Origin: Deltaproteobacteria bacterium
GTDB lineage: Bacteria; UBA10199; SBBF01
DNA length: 34,521 nucleotides
Direction: 5' to 3'
Assembly: GCA_016183175.1 (NCBI GenBank)
Contig: JACPFC010000106.1
Location: 1 to 34,521, forward strand
The notes under the pieces were generated by a model. The model made no database searches, was not told the DNA's origin, and saw only the letters and a program-made list of their open reading frames with translations. Positions 15,024-22,891 of this stretch are shown piece after piece; the first letter of the stretch is position 1, and every line of letters begins with the position of its first letter. Position numbers and translations under genes: made by a program.

Positions 15024-16576
15024 AAGCACCATCAAAACCCCGTGAAGTTTGGGCCACACGCGTCGGCCTGATTCTGGCCGTGGCCGGCAACGCCATCGGC
15101 CTCGGCAATTTTCTCCGCTTTCCGGTCCAGTGCGCCCAAAACGGCGGCGGGGCCTTCATGATCCCCTATTTCATCGCCCTCTTTTTGCTCGGCATCCCGC
15201 TTATGTGGTGCGAATGGGCCATGGGACGTATCGGCGGCCGACACCACTGCGGCACCACCCCCGGCATCTTCCATGTCCTCTGGAAACATCCTGTCTCAAA
15301 ATATCTGGGGGCGCTGGGGATTTTTATCCCGACGGTGGTGGCCATCTATTATGTTTACATCGAATCGTGGACGCTGGCCTACGCCGTTTTTTCGGTGACC
15401 GGAAAATACTTCGGCATCATGACCCATGAAGGGATGGGGGAATTTCTGGCCAGTTATCAGGGGCGGTATCCCAGCGCCCACTTTAAAACCATCGTGCCGG
15501 CCCTTCTTTTTTATCTGTTTATTCTCTTCGTGAACGTCCAGATACTCTCCCGCGGCATTGTGAAGGGGATCGAATGGCTGGCCAAGTGGGCGATGCCGAC
15601 CCTTTTTATTTTCGCCATTGCCATGGTGGTGCGCGTGTTCACCCTCGGGACCCCCGATCCGACGCATCCCGAAATGAGCGTTCTGCATGGTTTCGGCTTC
15701 ATGTGGAATCCCGATTTCTCAAAGCTTACCCAAAGCCAGATCTGGCTCGCCTCGGCGGGGCAGATTTTTTTCACCCTGTCGCTCGGCTTCGGCGCCATCC
15801 AGACCTTTGCCAGCTACGTCAAAAAAGATGAAGACATCGCACTAAACGGCCTCACTACCTCGGTCACCAACGAATTTGCCGAAGTGGTCTGCGGCGGCTC
15901 CATCGCCATTCCGGTGGCGGTGGCCTTTTTCGGCATTGCCGCCACAACCGCCATCGCCAAAGGGGGGGCGTTCGACCTTGGTTTTCAGGCGATGCCGATT
16001 ATTTTCCAGAAAATGCCCCTGGGACAGATCTTCGGCGGCATATGGTTTTTTCTCCTTTTTTTGGCGGCCCTCACCAGTTCGGTGGCCATTGTCCAGCCGC
16101 TGATGGCTTTTTTGCAGGAAGAGTTCCAGATCGGCCGGAAGAAGGCGGCATGGGCCTGCGGGGCTGTCTTACTTGCCTTCGGCCTGCCGGTGATTTTTTT
16201 CCTCAAGTACGGTTTTTTGGATGAATTCGATTTCTGGGCGGGCACCTTTGGCGTGGTGGCCTTTGCCGTGATCGAGATCATCGTCTTTTTCTGGATTTTC
16301 GGCGCCAAAAAGGCCTGGGAAGAAATTGTCAGCGGCGCCGATATCAGGATTCCGAGGATTTTCTATTATATCCTCAAGTATGTGACGCCGGTTTATCTGA
16401 TTGTCCTTCTTGTCGCCTGGTTTGTCCAAAACGGGCTGGATGTCCTTCTGTTCAAGGGGGTTTCGGAGACCAACCTTCCCTATGTGATTACAGCCCGAAT
16501 TGTGCTGGCCGGCATGTTGATCGCTATTCTTTGGATGGTTAATCGCGTTTTTAAAAGGGAGCACCGGATTTTATGA
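15020..16576 (+). CDS. Neurotransmitter:sodium symporter family transporter, MetP-like
   Basis: A 518-residue inner-membrane Na+-dependent amino-acid transporter of the NSS/SNF (LeuT fold) family. The first helix carries the family signature VAGNAIGLGNFLRFP, which includes the unwound sodium/substrate site. It is followed by GGGAFMIPYF and about 12 hydrophobic segments to the C-terminus. Prokaryotic NSS proteins of this size with a small partner gene, as here (16573-16704), resemble MetPS of Corynebacterium, which imports methionine and alanine. Substrate here is not proven. It overlaps the cupredoxin gene by 4 bp at its start and the small-subunit gene by 4 bp at its end. Confidence 0.93.
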   Translation: MKAPSKPREVWATRVGLILAVAGNAIGLGNFLRFPVQCAQNGGGAFMIPYFIALFLLGIPLMWCEWAMGRIGGRHHCGTTPGIFHVLWKHPVSKYLGALGIFIPTVVAIYYVYIESWTLAYAVFSVTGKYFGIMTHEGMGEFLASYQGRYPSAHFKTIVPALLFYLFILFVNVQILSRGIVKGIEWLAKWAMPTLFIFAIAMVVRVFTLGTPDPTHPEMSVLHGFGFMWNPDFSKLTQSQIWLASAGQIFFTLSLGFGAIQTFASYVKKDEDIALNGLTTSVTNEFAEVVCGGSIAIPVAVAFFGIAATTAIAKGGAFDLGFQAMPIIFQKMPLGQIFGGIWFFLLFLAALTSSVAIVQPLMAFLQEEFQIGRKKAAWACGAVLLAFGLPVIFFLKYGFLDEFDFWAGTFGVVAFAVIEIIVFFWIFGAKKAWEEIVSGADIRIPRIFYYILKYVTPVYLIVLLVAWFVQNGLDVLLFKGVSETNLPYVITARIVLAGMLIAILWMVNRVFKREHRIL

Positions 16577-16704
16577 TGTCCATGATGGCGATAAACGATT
16601 TGTCTTCCGAGGGCCTGATTTTCATGGCCGGTTCGTGGGCGATTATTCTGGGCCTGTGCGTTTTCTGTTTTTGGAAAGTGCTGAAGAAAAAAGAAAAGCG
16701 CTAA
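16573..16704 (+). CDS. MetS-like NSS transporter small subunit (43 residues)
   Basis: A short gene read directly from the sequence: ATG 16573 overlaps the transporter stop (ATGA) and ends at TAA 16702-16704. The product begins [17 protein letters not shown], has one hydrophobic segment (about 17-34, [17 protein letters not shown]) and ends in a basic tail (KVLKKKEKR). Size, single membrane helix, basic tail and position match MetS-family small subunits, which are needed for activity of their NSS partner in Corynebacterium MetPS. The 3' end overlaps convergent dapL by 4 bp. Identification rests on context and architecture because similarity over 43 residues is weak. Confidence 0.75.
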   Translation: MMSMMAINDLSSEGLIFMAGSWAIILGLCVFCFWKVLKKKEKR

Positions 16705-17906
16705 ATTTTCAGCCGCGTTTTTATCCGTTCCACCGCCTCTTCGATTTTTTCCTTGAAACCAAAGGCGCTCAAGCGAAGATAGCCCTCGCCGGAGGGGCCA
16801 AAGCCGGCCCCCGGTGTTCCAACGACATGACATTCCTTCAGCAATTTTTCAAAAAAGGCCCATGAATTCATTTTGCCGGGGGTTTTAAGCCAGATGTAGG
16901 GGGCGTTGATCCCTCCAAAGGCCTCAAGCCCCAGCGAGATCAATCCCTCGCGGATCAGCCGCGCACTTTCCATGTAAAAATCGACCAGCTCGCGGACCTC
17001 CTGCTTTCCCTCCGGCGTGTAGCAGGCGGAGGCCGCTTTTTGCACCGGGTACGAAACGCCGTTGAACTTTGTCGTCTGGCGCCGGTGCCACAGAGGGTTT
17101 ACCGCCACCGCTTTTCCCTTTTTATCTCTGGCCTTCAATGCCTCCGGAATCACGGTGTAGGCGCAACGGGTGCCGGTGAAGCCCGCGGTTTTTGAAAAGC
17201 TCCTAAACTCGATGGCCACCTCTTTTGCCCCCTCGATTTCGTAAATGGAATGGGGGATTGTCTTGTCCGTGATATATGCTTCGTAGGCGGCGTCGAAGAG
17301 GATGACGGCGCGGTTCTTTTTGGCGTAATCGACCCATTTTTTGAGCGAACTCCGGCTCATCGCGTGGCCCGTGGGATTGTTGGGGGAGCAGAGATAGATG
17401 AGGTCCGCTTTTTTCTTCGGCGGATCGGGGTCGAAATCATTTTCCGCGGTCGCCGGTATATGGAGGATGGGGGTTCGCCCCGCCATCACGTTCGTATCGA
17501 CATAAACCGGATAGACCGGGTCGGTGACGGCGACTTTGTTTTTGAGGGAAAAAATTTCCTGGATGTTTCCGGTGTCGCACTTGGAGCCGTCGGAGATAAA
17601 AATCTCATTTGGCTTCAGAGACACGCCGCGCGGCTTAAAATCATTCTCGATGACGGCCTCGATCAAAAACGGATACCCCTGCTCCGGCCCGTAGCCGTGA
17701 AAGGTGAGCGGCTCGGCCATTTCGTCCACCGCCTCGTGAAAGGCGCGGATGACCGCCTTGGGGAGGGCCAAGACCACGTCGCCGATGCCGAGACGGATCA
17801 GGGAAGTTTTTGGATTTTTTTCCTGAAATGCCTTTACCCGGCGGCCGATTTCGGGAAAAAGGTAGCCCGCCTTGAGTTTCAAATAGTTATCATTTATTTG
17901 GGGCAT
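16701..17906 (-). CDS. dapL: LL-diaminopimelate aminotransferase
   Basis: A class I/II PLP aminotransferase that makes LL-2,6-diaminopimelate directly from tetrahydrodipicolinate, bypassing DapD/C/E. DapL hallmarks are the N-terminal [28 protein letters not shown], the [10 protein letters not shown] loop, [29 protein letters not shown], and [15 protein letters not shown] with the PLP lysine. The length of 401 residues from ATG 17906 is normal; AAGG lies 9 nt before this ATG. The longer reading from TTG 17954 adds unlike residues and is rejected. DapL is found in plants, Chlamydiae, some Deltaproteobacteria, Spirochaetes and others, which gives a taxonomic hint. Convergent with the metS-like gene. 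Confidence 0.95.
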   Translation of the reverse strand: MPQINDNYLKLKAGYLFPEIGRRVKAFQEKNPKTSLIRLGIGDVVLALPKAVIRAFHEAVDEMAEPLTFHGYGPEQGYPFLIEAVIENDFKPRGVSLKPNEIFISDGSKCDTGNIQEIFSLKNKVAVTDPVYPVYVDTNVMAGRTPILHIPATAENDFDPDPPKKKADLIYLCSPNNPTGHAMSRSSLKKWVDYAKKNRAVILFDAAYEAYITDKTIPHSIYEIEGAKEVAIEFRSFSKTAGFTGTRCAYTVIPEALKARDKKGKAVAVNPLWHRRQTTKFNGVSYPVQKAASACYTPEGKQEVRELVDFYMESARLIREGLISLGLEAFGGINAPYIWLKTPGKMNSWAFFEKLLKECHVVGTPGAGFGPSGEGYLRLSAFGFKEKIEEAVERIKTRLKI

Positions 17907-17973
17907 AATTTGCCTTGGGTGTACCACGCTTTCCCTCTTGATTTCAATCGACAATGTGTCTTAGTCCATTGTC

Positions 17974-18489
17974 GTGCCGCACATTGCCTTTATCGCCATT
18001 GGCTCCAATCTGGGCAATCCCGCCGAGCAGTGCCATCGCGCCCTGTGCAAGCTCGAGAACACCGAAGGGATCACGCTTGCCTGCTGTTCCTCTTTTTACC
18101 CGACCGATCCGCTGGTGCCGGACGGGGTCGACCACTCCACCGTACCGGCATATGTCAATGCTGTTTGCGAGATCAGCACCACATTAACCCCCGAACTTCT
18201 TCTTGCACGGCTCTTGGTCATCGAGAAAGAAATGGGGCGGGAGAGGCGCGAAAAATGGGAGTCCCGGATTATCGATCTCGATCTCTTGTTTTATGATGAT
18301 TTGGTCTTTCACACAAACACCCTTAGGGTGCCCCATCCAGAGATTCAGAACCGGCGGTTTGTTCTGGAGCCGCTCTGCGAAATCGCGCCTCAGTGGATCC
18401 ATCCCGTACACAAAAGGACGGTTCGGGAAATGGCAGGGGATCTGTCTTCCACCATCCACTATTCACCATCCACTATTCACCAATCATGA
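17974..18489 (+). CDS. folK: 2-amino-4-hydroxy-6-hydroxymethyldihydropteridine pyrophosphokinase
   Basis: HPPK transfers pyrophosphate from ATP to 6-hydroxymethyl-dihydropterin in folate synthesis. Family features are the N-terminal AIGSNLGNP, YVNAVCEI, the RIIDLDLLFYDD signature with Mg-binding Asp residues, LRVPHPEIQNRRFVLEPLCEI, and the length of about 158 core residues. It starts at GTG 17974. The last 13 residues (after LSS) come from a 14-bp tandem repeat and look unrelated to HPPK, so the gene has been extended by repeat DNA. It heads a + strand run with the zinc-ribbon protein and the transaldolase. Confidence 0.93.
   Translation: MPHIAFIAIGSNLGNPAEQCHRALCKLENTEGITLACCSSFYPTDPLVPDGVDHSTVPAYVNAVCEISTTLTPELLLARLLVIEKEMGRERREKWESRIIDLDLLFYDDLVFHTNTLRVPHPEIQNRRFVLEPLCEIAPQWIHPVHKRTVREMAGDLSSTIHYSPSTIHQS
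18450..18481 (+). repeat. 14-bp tandem repeat at the folK 3' end
   Basis: CACCATCCACTATT occurs twice in tandem (18450-18463, 18464-18477) plus a partial CACC. It encodes the last folK residues and ends 4 bp before the next start codon. A similar-looking CCATCAAC repeat lies between ybaB and recR (32124-32203). Confidence 0.85.
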
Positions 18490-18713
18490 ATCTCTTACGC
18501 GCCCTTTTCATCCTGCTTTTAATCTATTTCGTTTTTCGCTATATCACCCGTCTGTTTGCCCCGGCGCAAAAAAGAGAAAATCGCCTGGACGAGGGGAGGG
18601 AGCAACTTTATCCGTGCCCAACCTGCGGGACGTACAACACGTCCGCTGTTGCCTTCCGGGCCAATGGGGGTTATTACTGCAATCGGGAATGTTTTAATCG
18701 GAGGGAGAAATGA
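18486..18713 (+). CDS. Small membrane protein with zinc ribbon (PP0621-like)
   Basis: A 75-residue protein with one N-terminal membrane helix (about 3-23, [18 protein letters not shown]) and a cytoplasmic treble of Cys residues: YPCPTCG, then YYCNRECFN, giving CxxC...CxxxC. This helix-plus-zinc-ribbon layout resembles the PP0621 family of small proteins of unknown role. The ATG at 18486 follows the folK repeat tail closely; the reading can be extended upstream but only through folK sequence. It overlaps the transaldolase gene by 4 bp. Function unknown. Confidence 0.8.
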   Translation: MNLLRALFILLLIYFVFRYITRLFAPAQKRENRLDEGREQLYPCPTCGTYNTSAVAFRANGGYYCNRECFNRREK

Positions 18714-19354
18714 AAATCTTCATCGACAGCGCCGATATCGGCGAAATTCGCGAGGCCAACGCCATGGGGGCCATCGACGGCGTGACCACCAATCCGTCAC
18801 TGGTCGCCAAAACGGGGCGACGGTTTGAGGAGGTCATCAAGGATATTATTGCAGAGGTCAACGGCCCCATTTCGCTCGAGACGGTGACGCTCAAATGCGA
18901 CTCGATTGTGGAGGAGTCCAAAAAACTTCACGGCATCCACAAAAATGTCGTCGTCAAAATTCCGCTGATCGAAGAGGGCTTAAAGGCGATTCGCAAGTGC
19001 CGCGATCTGGGAATTCCGGTCAACTGCACCCTCTGTTTTTCGGCCAATCAGGCGCTTTTGGCGGCCAAGGCGGGGGCGACCTATATCAGCCCGTTTGTCG
19101 GGCGTCTGGATGACATCGGCCAGGTGGGGATGGATTTGATCCGTCAGATCAAAACCATCTATACCAACTACGGCATCAAAACACAAATCCTCGTCGCCAG
19201 CGTCCGGAATCCCATTCATTTTCTGGAGGCGGCGCTCATCGGCGCCGATGTGTCGACTCTCCCGTTCGCGGTCATCCGGCAGTTGGCCAAACATGCGTTG
19301 ACGGACGCAGGGCTGAAAAAATTTCTTGCAGATTGGGAAAAAGTGCCGAAATAA
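18710..19354 (+). CDS. Transaldolase (TalC/FSA small type)
   Basis: A 214-residue single-domain class I aldolase of the small transaldolase / fructose-6-phosphate aldolase group. It shows [37 protein letters not shown] with the Schiff-base Lys near 83, [19 protein letters not shown] and [12 protein letters not shown]. The group moves a dihydroxyacetone unit between sugar phosphates in the non-oxidative pentose phosphate pathway. The sequence does not decide clearly between transaldolase and F6P aldolase; in most bacteria this subgroup works as transaldolase. The start ATG overlaps the preceding gene by 4 bp. Confidence 0.93.
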   Translation: MKIFIDSADIGEIREANAMGAIDGVTTNPSLVAKTGRRFEEVIKDIIAEVNGPISLETVTLKCDSIVEESKKLHGIHKNVVVKIPLIEEGLKAIRKCRDLGIPVNCTLCFSANQALLAAKAGATYISPFVGRLDDIGQVGMDLIRQIKTIYTNYGIKTQILVASVRNPIHFLEAALIGADVSTLPFAVIRQLAKHALTDAGLKKFLADWEKVPK

Positions 19355-19370
19355 TGGATGAGGGGGTGTT

Positions 19371-19775
19371 GTGTCTTCCGAAAAAAAAGGTTGCGGTTGT
19401 TGTTCATTCACCTTCGGTTGCTTTGTCGGCATGCTTTTGCTTGCCGGGATTCTGTTCGGCGGCAGTTACCTTTTCCTGACGCGCACCGCTTTTCTTCTCG
19501 ATCAGGGGTTAAAGTACGCCTATCCCCAGATGCGGCCCTATGTGGAACGGTCCCTGCCGGATGAGTGGCCTCCCCCGCAAAAAGAGGCGATCATGAACAG
19601 GATCGACCGCGATGTGGACGGCTACTTAAGCCTGCCGAGCGGGGACCGCCGTGCCGTCCGTGAAAAAATAAAGGAAATGGCGACAACCTGGAGCAATCCG
19701 CAGATCGACAAAGAGGTCCAGTTGCGGGAGATTGAGGCGTTGATTCAGGAGTTGAAAAACAAAGAGTCGCCATGA
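19371..19775 (+). CDS. Single-pass membrane protein of unknown function
   Basis: A 134-residue protein starting at GTG 19371, 16 bp after the transaldolase. It has a Cys/Gly-rich start (KKGCGCCSFTFGC), one membrane helix (about 17-37, VGMLLLAGILFGGSYLFL), then a soluble, charged, mostly helical domain ending in a coiled-coil-like tail (REIEALIQELKNK). The tail probably faces the periplasm or cytoplasm as a small helical hairpin. No recognised domain. Located at the end of the folK-transaldolase run. The name is only a description. Confidence 0.75.
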   Translation: MSSEKKGCGCCSFTFGCFVGMLLLAGILFGGSYLFLTRTAFLLDQGLKYAYPQMRPYVERSLPDEWPPPQKEAIMNRIDRDVDGYLSLPSGDRRAVREKIKEMATTWSNPQIDKEVQLREIEALIQELKNKESP

Positions 19776-19798
19776 CGCATGATGTTACTTTATCCGTT

Positions 19799-19826
19799 TG
19801 ACAGGCCGGATTGAAATTTTATAAGG
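19799..19826 (+). promoter_or_regulatory. Sigma-70-type promoter candidate for PilZ protein 1
   Basis: TTGACA (19799-19804) and TATAAG (19821-19826) are 16 bp apart, about 145 bp upstream of the PilZ start codon. The leader would include the hairpin at 19837-19868 and repeat E1. Confidence 0.5.
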
Positions 19827-19836
19827 CTTAAAGAAG

Positions 19837-19909
19837 CAAATCATCCCGCCTGAGGCGGGTGATTTGCGCGGGGTTTGGGGCCACCTGCCCGCCGGATTGG
19901 CAGGCGGGT
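19837..19909. repeat. GC-rich hairpins in the PilZ-1 leader
   Basis: GCAAATCA-T-CCCGCC / GGCGGG-TGATTTGC (19837-19868) is a near-perfect hairpin with a TGA loop. Directly after it, CCTGCC (19885-19890) pairs with GGCAGG (19900-19905), and the overlapping CCCGCC pairs with GGCGGG (19904-19909). The 12-mer CCTGCCCGCCGG recurs after the M48 protease gene. Confidence 0.6.
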
Positions 19910-19932
19910 TTGAGGCCCGCAATACATTAACG

Positions 19933-19973
19933 CGAGTAGCATCAAACGGGCCGAAAGGGCCCCAAATATAATG
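19933..19973 (+). repeat. Family E repeat ending at the PilZ-1 start codon (copy E1)
   Basis: This copy matches E2 (12752-12792, - strand) along about 41 bp: CGAGTAGCATCAAACGGG here, CGAATAGCAACAACCGGG in E2, then the shared core GGGCCGAAAGGGCCCCAA and ATAATG. In both copies the final ATG is the start codon of the gene downstream. The hairpin lies where a Shine-Dalgarno sequence is expected. Confidence 0.75.
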
Positions 19974-20327
19974 TCTCAAGATATCTTCACCCGCCCCGAA
20001 CGCCGCAATTACCGGCGCGTCCATGTCGATGTGGAGGTTGATCTCCTCCTGAACGGGCAAAATGTAAAAACCACCGCCGTCAACTTGAGTTGCGGCGGGA
20101 TGTATCTCCCCGTCAAAAAAAAGGAGGTGAGGGAACAGGAAAAAGTGCAGGCGGCGGTTTATCTCCCCGATATGTCCAAGCCGGTGGTGGTGGCGGGCGA
20201 GGTGGCCCGCGTGGAAAAGGGCTCCTTTTTAAGCCCGCGCAAGGGGGGACTGGCCATCCGCTTTTCCGGCCTCTACGACGACAACATTCTCGCCATCGAC
20301 CGGTTCATCAAGGACAAACTCCATTGA
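19971..20327 (+). CDS. PilZ domain protein 1
   Basis: A 118-residue stand-alone PilZ protein, a c-di-GMP receptor. Both ligand motifs are present: the N-terminal Arg motif (RRNYRR, about 11-16) and the barrel motif NLSCGGMYL (about 38-46). Residues 45-105 complete the beta-barrel (VVVAGEVARV, GGLAIRF), and the C-terminal helix (DNILAIDRFIKDKL) ends the fold. No other domain. Such proteins regulate motility, polysaccharide or development by binding partners. The start codon coincides with the end of repeat E1, and the TGA is immediately followed by repeat D1, so the gene is framed by repeat elements at both ends. Confidence 0.9.
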   Translation: MSQDIFTRPERRNYRRVHVDVEVDLLLNGQNVKTTAVNLSCGGMYLPVKKKEVREQEKVQAAVYLPDMSKPVVVAGEVARVEKGSFLSPRKGGLAIRFSGLYDDNILAIDRFIKDKLH

Positions 20328-20504
20328 TTAAATCGGGGGCTTTGCCGCTGGCGCCCGGGGTCCCCGCCGAACGCCACCGGTTCGAGTGAGGTGGGGGCGG
20401 AAACTGATTCCGCTCCCAAGCCGCTTAATCCGCCACCGGCGGCGCGGCTTGGGAACCCTACCCCCCGTTCGCTCGGACGGAATAAATCCGATCCTCGCTC
20501 ACTA
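20327..20504 (+). repeat. Family D element copy D1, split by a family C element
   Basis: The left part (20327 to about 20356, ATTAAATCGGGGGC then TTTGCCGCTGGCGCCC) and the right part (about 20459-20504, CCCCCGTTCGCTCGGACGG to CTCACTA) match intact copies D2 (29988-30066) and D3 (31455-31533). Between them lies a complete family C element (20357-20458). The host element therefore predates the insertion. Confidence 0.85.
20357..20458 (+). repeat. Family C palindromic element, copy C1, nested in D1
   Basis: About 102 bp, running from GGGGTCCCC to GGGAACCC. It has two hairpins: CGCCACC/GGTGGGGG around GGTTCGAGTGA, and CCCAAGCCGC (20415-20424) / GCGGCTTGGG (20444-20453) with CCGCC/GGCGG inside. 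The copy in dnaX has CCCAAGTCGC/GCGACTTGGG, a compensated base-pair change. Confidence 0.88.
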
Positions 20505-20506
20505 AA

Positions 20507-20546
20507 ATTATTTTGTTCCCCGCGGGGAATTGGCTTACGAAAATGA
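20507..20546. repeat. Palindrome, possibly a degenerate family B relic
   Basis: TTCCCCGCGGGGAA (20516-20529) is a perfect 14-bp palindrome, flanked by ATTTTG and CGAAAAT. The 13-mer GGCTTACGAAAAT (20532-20544) is identical to one in family B copy 2 (11760-11772). Most of the rest of family B is absent, so the assignment is tentative. Confidence 0.35.
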
Positions 20547-20617
20547 TAGACCGCGGTGTGGCAATTTATCTTTGCAATCTTTGGGCGAATTTTCTAGGCT
20601 CGGCCGGCAGTTGTCAG

Positions 20618-20704
20618 GGAAGGGTGGCCGAGCGGTTGAAGGCGCCAGACTCGAAATCTGGTATAGTCGAAAGGCTATCGTGGGTTCAAATCCCACCCCT
20701 TCCG
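20618..20704 (+). tRNA. tRNA-Ser (CGA)
   Basis: Acceptor GGAAGGG/CCCTTCC, D-arm with GGCCGAGCGGTTGAAGGC, anticodon stem CCAGA/TCTGG with loop CTCGAAA (anticodon CGA, reading UCG), a long class II variable arm (TAGTCGAAAGGCTA), and T-arm GTGGG-TTCAAAT-CCCAC. The discriminator is G. The 3' CCA is not encoded (CATA follows). Confidence 0.95.
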
Positions 20705-20712
20705 CATACCTG

Positions 20713-21630
20713 CTACGCACCCACCGTCACCACCTGCACCGTGATATTGTCCGCCGCGCGGGGAGGGGCGGCGCGGATGGAATGATCAGGCGACATCTGG
20801 ATAACAAAGGGAGCCTCCGCGTTGTTACGGGCGTAGGCGAGATCAAAGAGGGCCATTTGGAATCCGGAGGGACTTGTTTCCTTCGCCATTTTCAGAATCT
20901 CGTATTCGCTCACCACATCCCAGAGGCCGTCGGAGCCGAGCACGATCCGGTCCCCGGGCGAGGCCCTGAAGGCGGTCTGCCAGGGAAGGCCGTTTCCATA
21001 TCCGATGGCGCCGGTGATGATGTGCTTTTCGGGATGGTTGTAAAAATCCTCGGGACGAAGAAGCCCTTTTTCAATCCGTTCGCTCACCACGTTTTCCATT
21101 CTCGTGGTCCCTTCGCTGATGATTTTACCCTCGGGACCGGGTCCCTTTCCGAACGTCATGGCCTTGGAATCTCCCTTGATGGCCAGCATGACGTTAAGCA
21201 GACGGTCGATCTGAACCACAACCGCCGAGGCATAGGCGCCGCAGGCCTTTTCCCGCACCAGATTGTGCGCCCCCATGAAGGCGTCGAACAGGCCCCCCCC
21301 TTTCATCAGGATGTCGGAGAGCTGTTCGTTGGCATAGAGGCCGGCGAGGTATCCGCTCAAACTCCCCCCGGCGCCGTCGATAACTCCGGCAATCAGCGCT
21401 CCATTGGTGGTGACTCCGGTAAAATAGCTGTCCTCGTTGACTTTGTACTTCGACCGCGGGCCACCATAGCTGGTGGTTGAACTGATCCGCCCAATGGGAT
21501 GCTCAAAATCAAGCGGCTCCCCGTTGTTGTAAGGGGCCTCTTCGGGGCGTTCTTCAAAACGGCGGTCGAAGACCACCTTTTTTAACCCCAACGAGATGCG
21601 ATGACACATTCTTTCGGGACGGACGGACAT
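20713..21630 (-). CDS. PP2C family serine/threonine phosphatase
   Basis: A 305-residue metal-dependent protein phosphatase. Motifs in order: KVNEDSYF (Asp67 metal ligand), GVIDGAGG (Asp85, normally DGMGG), ITGAIGYG, RIVLGSDGLWDVVS, and C-terminal ADNITVQVV with the last metal Asp. All catalytic Asp residues are visible, so it should be active; partner kinase unknown. The first 45 residues are not phosphatase-like. ATG 21630 is given; Met8 (21609) is an alternative. A possible sigma-54-type sequence lies 18 bp upstream. The gene ends 9 bp from the tRNA-Ser on the opposite strand. Confidence 0.92.
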   Translation of the reverse strand: MSVRPERMCHRISLGLKKVVFDRRFEERPEEAPYNNGEPLDFEHPIGRISSTTSYGGPRSKYKVNEDSYFTGVTTNGALIAGVIDGAGGSLSGYLAGLYANEQLSDILMKGGGLFDAFMGAHNLVREKACGAYASAVVVQIDRLLNVMLAIKGDSKAMTFGKGPGPEGKIISEGTTRMENVVSERIEKGLLRPEDFYNHPEKHIITGAIGYGNGLPWQTAFRASPGDRIVLGSDGLWDVVSEYEILKMAKETSPSGFQMALFDLAYARNNAEAPFVIQMSPDHSIRAAPPRAADNITVQVVTVGA

Positions 21631-21647
21631 GTAGAAAAATAAATCTT

Positions 21648-21663
21648 TGCAAACTTAATGCCA
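21648..21663 (-). promoter_or_regulatory. Weak sigma-54-like promoter upstream of the PP2C gene
   Basis: Read on the - strand, TGGCATTAAGTTTGCA has GG and GC with the correct 10-bp gap and a good -12 box (TTTGCA), but the -24 box differs (TGGCATT). The predicted start lies only about 8 nt before ATG 21630, which would fit better if translation starts at 21609. The rest of the 263-bp gap (21631-21893) is AT-rich with no other clear feature. Confidence 0.3.
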
Positions 21664-21893
21664 GACGAATCAGCAACATATCGAATTAATTAATAATTTG
21701 CAAGCATTTGAAAAATAGAGAAGATAAAAGGAAATTTGGTTAGTAATAAAATCCAAAAGATTAGACAGATAAGGTCTGTCCGTCTTGATTTCCGGTCGCC
21801 CTATAGTCCCGTCACCCCAAGTGGGGGTTTGGAAACCGCAGAGGTAGGAACTTCTTTACAAAGGATAAAAGTTTGGGGAAAAATAGTCCCATC

Positions 21894-22787
21894 ATGAAAA
21901 CGGGTCGCCGCGGTCTGGTTTTTTTCGTTTTTGTCGTCCTGCTTTTCGGTCCTGTCGCCTGTGGATCCACGCAGTCGGAGGGGGCGCGGTCGTCGGCCGG
22001 GGCAAAGGGAGAGCACAAACACTTAGACGACTACAAACGGAAACACTTCAACCTCTTTTCCGAGAAAGATGACATCAAGCTTGGCGAATATGTGATGAAG
22101 CTTCAGATCAAGGAATTCAAAAAGGAAGGGGTCGGCGTCGATCTTCCTAAACATCAGGAATTGAAGGCACGCGTCGAAAAGATTGTCCATCGTCTCGCCG
22201 CCGTTTCCGACAAGCCGGATTTTCCCTACGAGGTGCACATCTTCGACAGGCCCGATGTGGTGAACGCCTTTGCCATGCCGGGGGGGAAGATCGGCGTATT
22301 TACCGGCCTGTTCGACCGTGAAAAAGGATTGGTCGATATCAACAACGACGATCAAATTGCCGCCGTGATCGGCCATGAAATGGCCCATGCGACGGTGCGG
22401 CACATCACGCGGCGGCTGACCACCTATCAGGGGATCAACCTCATCGGGCTGGCCGGCGTGATCGGCTTTGGGCAGGGTTTGGGGCCCAACGCGGAATATA
22501 TTTTTAATCAGGTCTTTTCACTCGGCGTGAACCTCTATCTCCCCAGTTACAGCCGGAAGCACGAAAAGGAGGCCGACCAGATCGGTTTCTATTATCTCGC
22601 AAAGGCGGGCTACAACCCGCAGGCGGCCATCGACATCTGGAAAAAAGCGGCCGCCAAGGGAGGCCCCAACTCAAAACGCACCGACTTTTTCGCCTCGCAT
22701 CCCGCCAGCGGAGAACGGGCAAAGGCGCTTGAGGCGTGGCTCCCGGAGGCTCTGCAAATCCAAAGCTCTGCCGGTGCCGCTTACTAA
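21894..22787 (+). CDS. M48 family metalloprotease, lipoprotein
   Basis: A 297-residue zinc protease with a lipoprotein signal (MKTGRRGLVFFVFVVLLFG, lipobox PVAC). The mature enzyme has the M48 zinc site: GHEMAHATVRH (His161, Glu162, His165) and HEKEAD (223-228, third ligand Glu226). The substrate-strand region AFAMPGGKIGVFTGL and the C-terminal FFASHPASGERAKAL also match the LoiP/YcaL-type periplasmic group, which degrades misassembled outer-membrane proteins. No C-terminal TPR is present. The ATG at 21894 is chosen because it begins the signal peptide; the TTG at 21873 adds six unrelated residues. Exported role inferred from the lipobox. Confidence 0.93.
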   Translation: MKTGRRGLVFFVFVVLLFGPVACGSTQSEGARSSAGAKGEHKHLDDYKRKHFNLFSEKDDIKLGEYVMKLQIKEFKKEGVGVDLPKHQELKARVEKIVHRLAAVSDKPDFPYEVHIFDRPDVVNAFAMPGGKIGVFTGLFDREKGLVDINNDDQIAAVIGHEMAHATVRHITRRLTTYQGINLIGLAGVIGFGQGLGPNAEYIFNQVFSLGVNLYLPSYSRKHEKEADQIGFYYLAKAGYNPQAAIDIWKKAAAKGGPNSKRTDFFASHPASGERAKALEAWLPEALQIQSSAGAAY

Positions 22788-22803
22788 CTGTTGTAAATTC
22801 CAT

Positions 22804-22887
22804 CGGCCCCACCCCCCTTTGTCAAACCTGTCCGCCGGTTGTGCCTGCCCGCCGGCAGTATGGAGGGTGGCGGAGGGGGGAAAGGGG
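22804..22887. repeat. GC-rich palindromic spacer after the M48 gene
   Basis: The 104-bp gap between convergent genes contains CCACCCCCCTTTGTC (22808-22822), close to CCACCCTCCCCTTTGTC inside dnaX (33051-33067). It also holds a hairpin around CTGCCCGCCGGCAG and a G-rich end complementary to its C-rich start (CCCCCC/GGGGGG). It probably serves as a transcription barrier for both genes. Confidence 0.5.
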
Positions 22888-22891
22888 GAAT

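Noticed and set aside
17250-18296. + strand ORF (348 codons) across dapL and folK
   Set aside because: Antisense to dapL, whose motifs are complete, and out of frame with folK.
20530-21480. + strand ORF covering tRNA-Ser and the PP2C region
   Set aside because: It crosses a tRNA and is antisense to an intact phosphatase.
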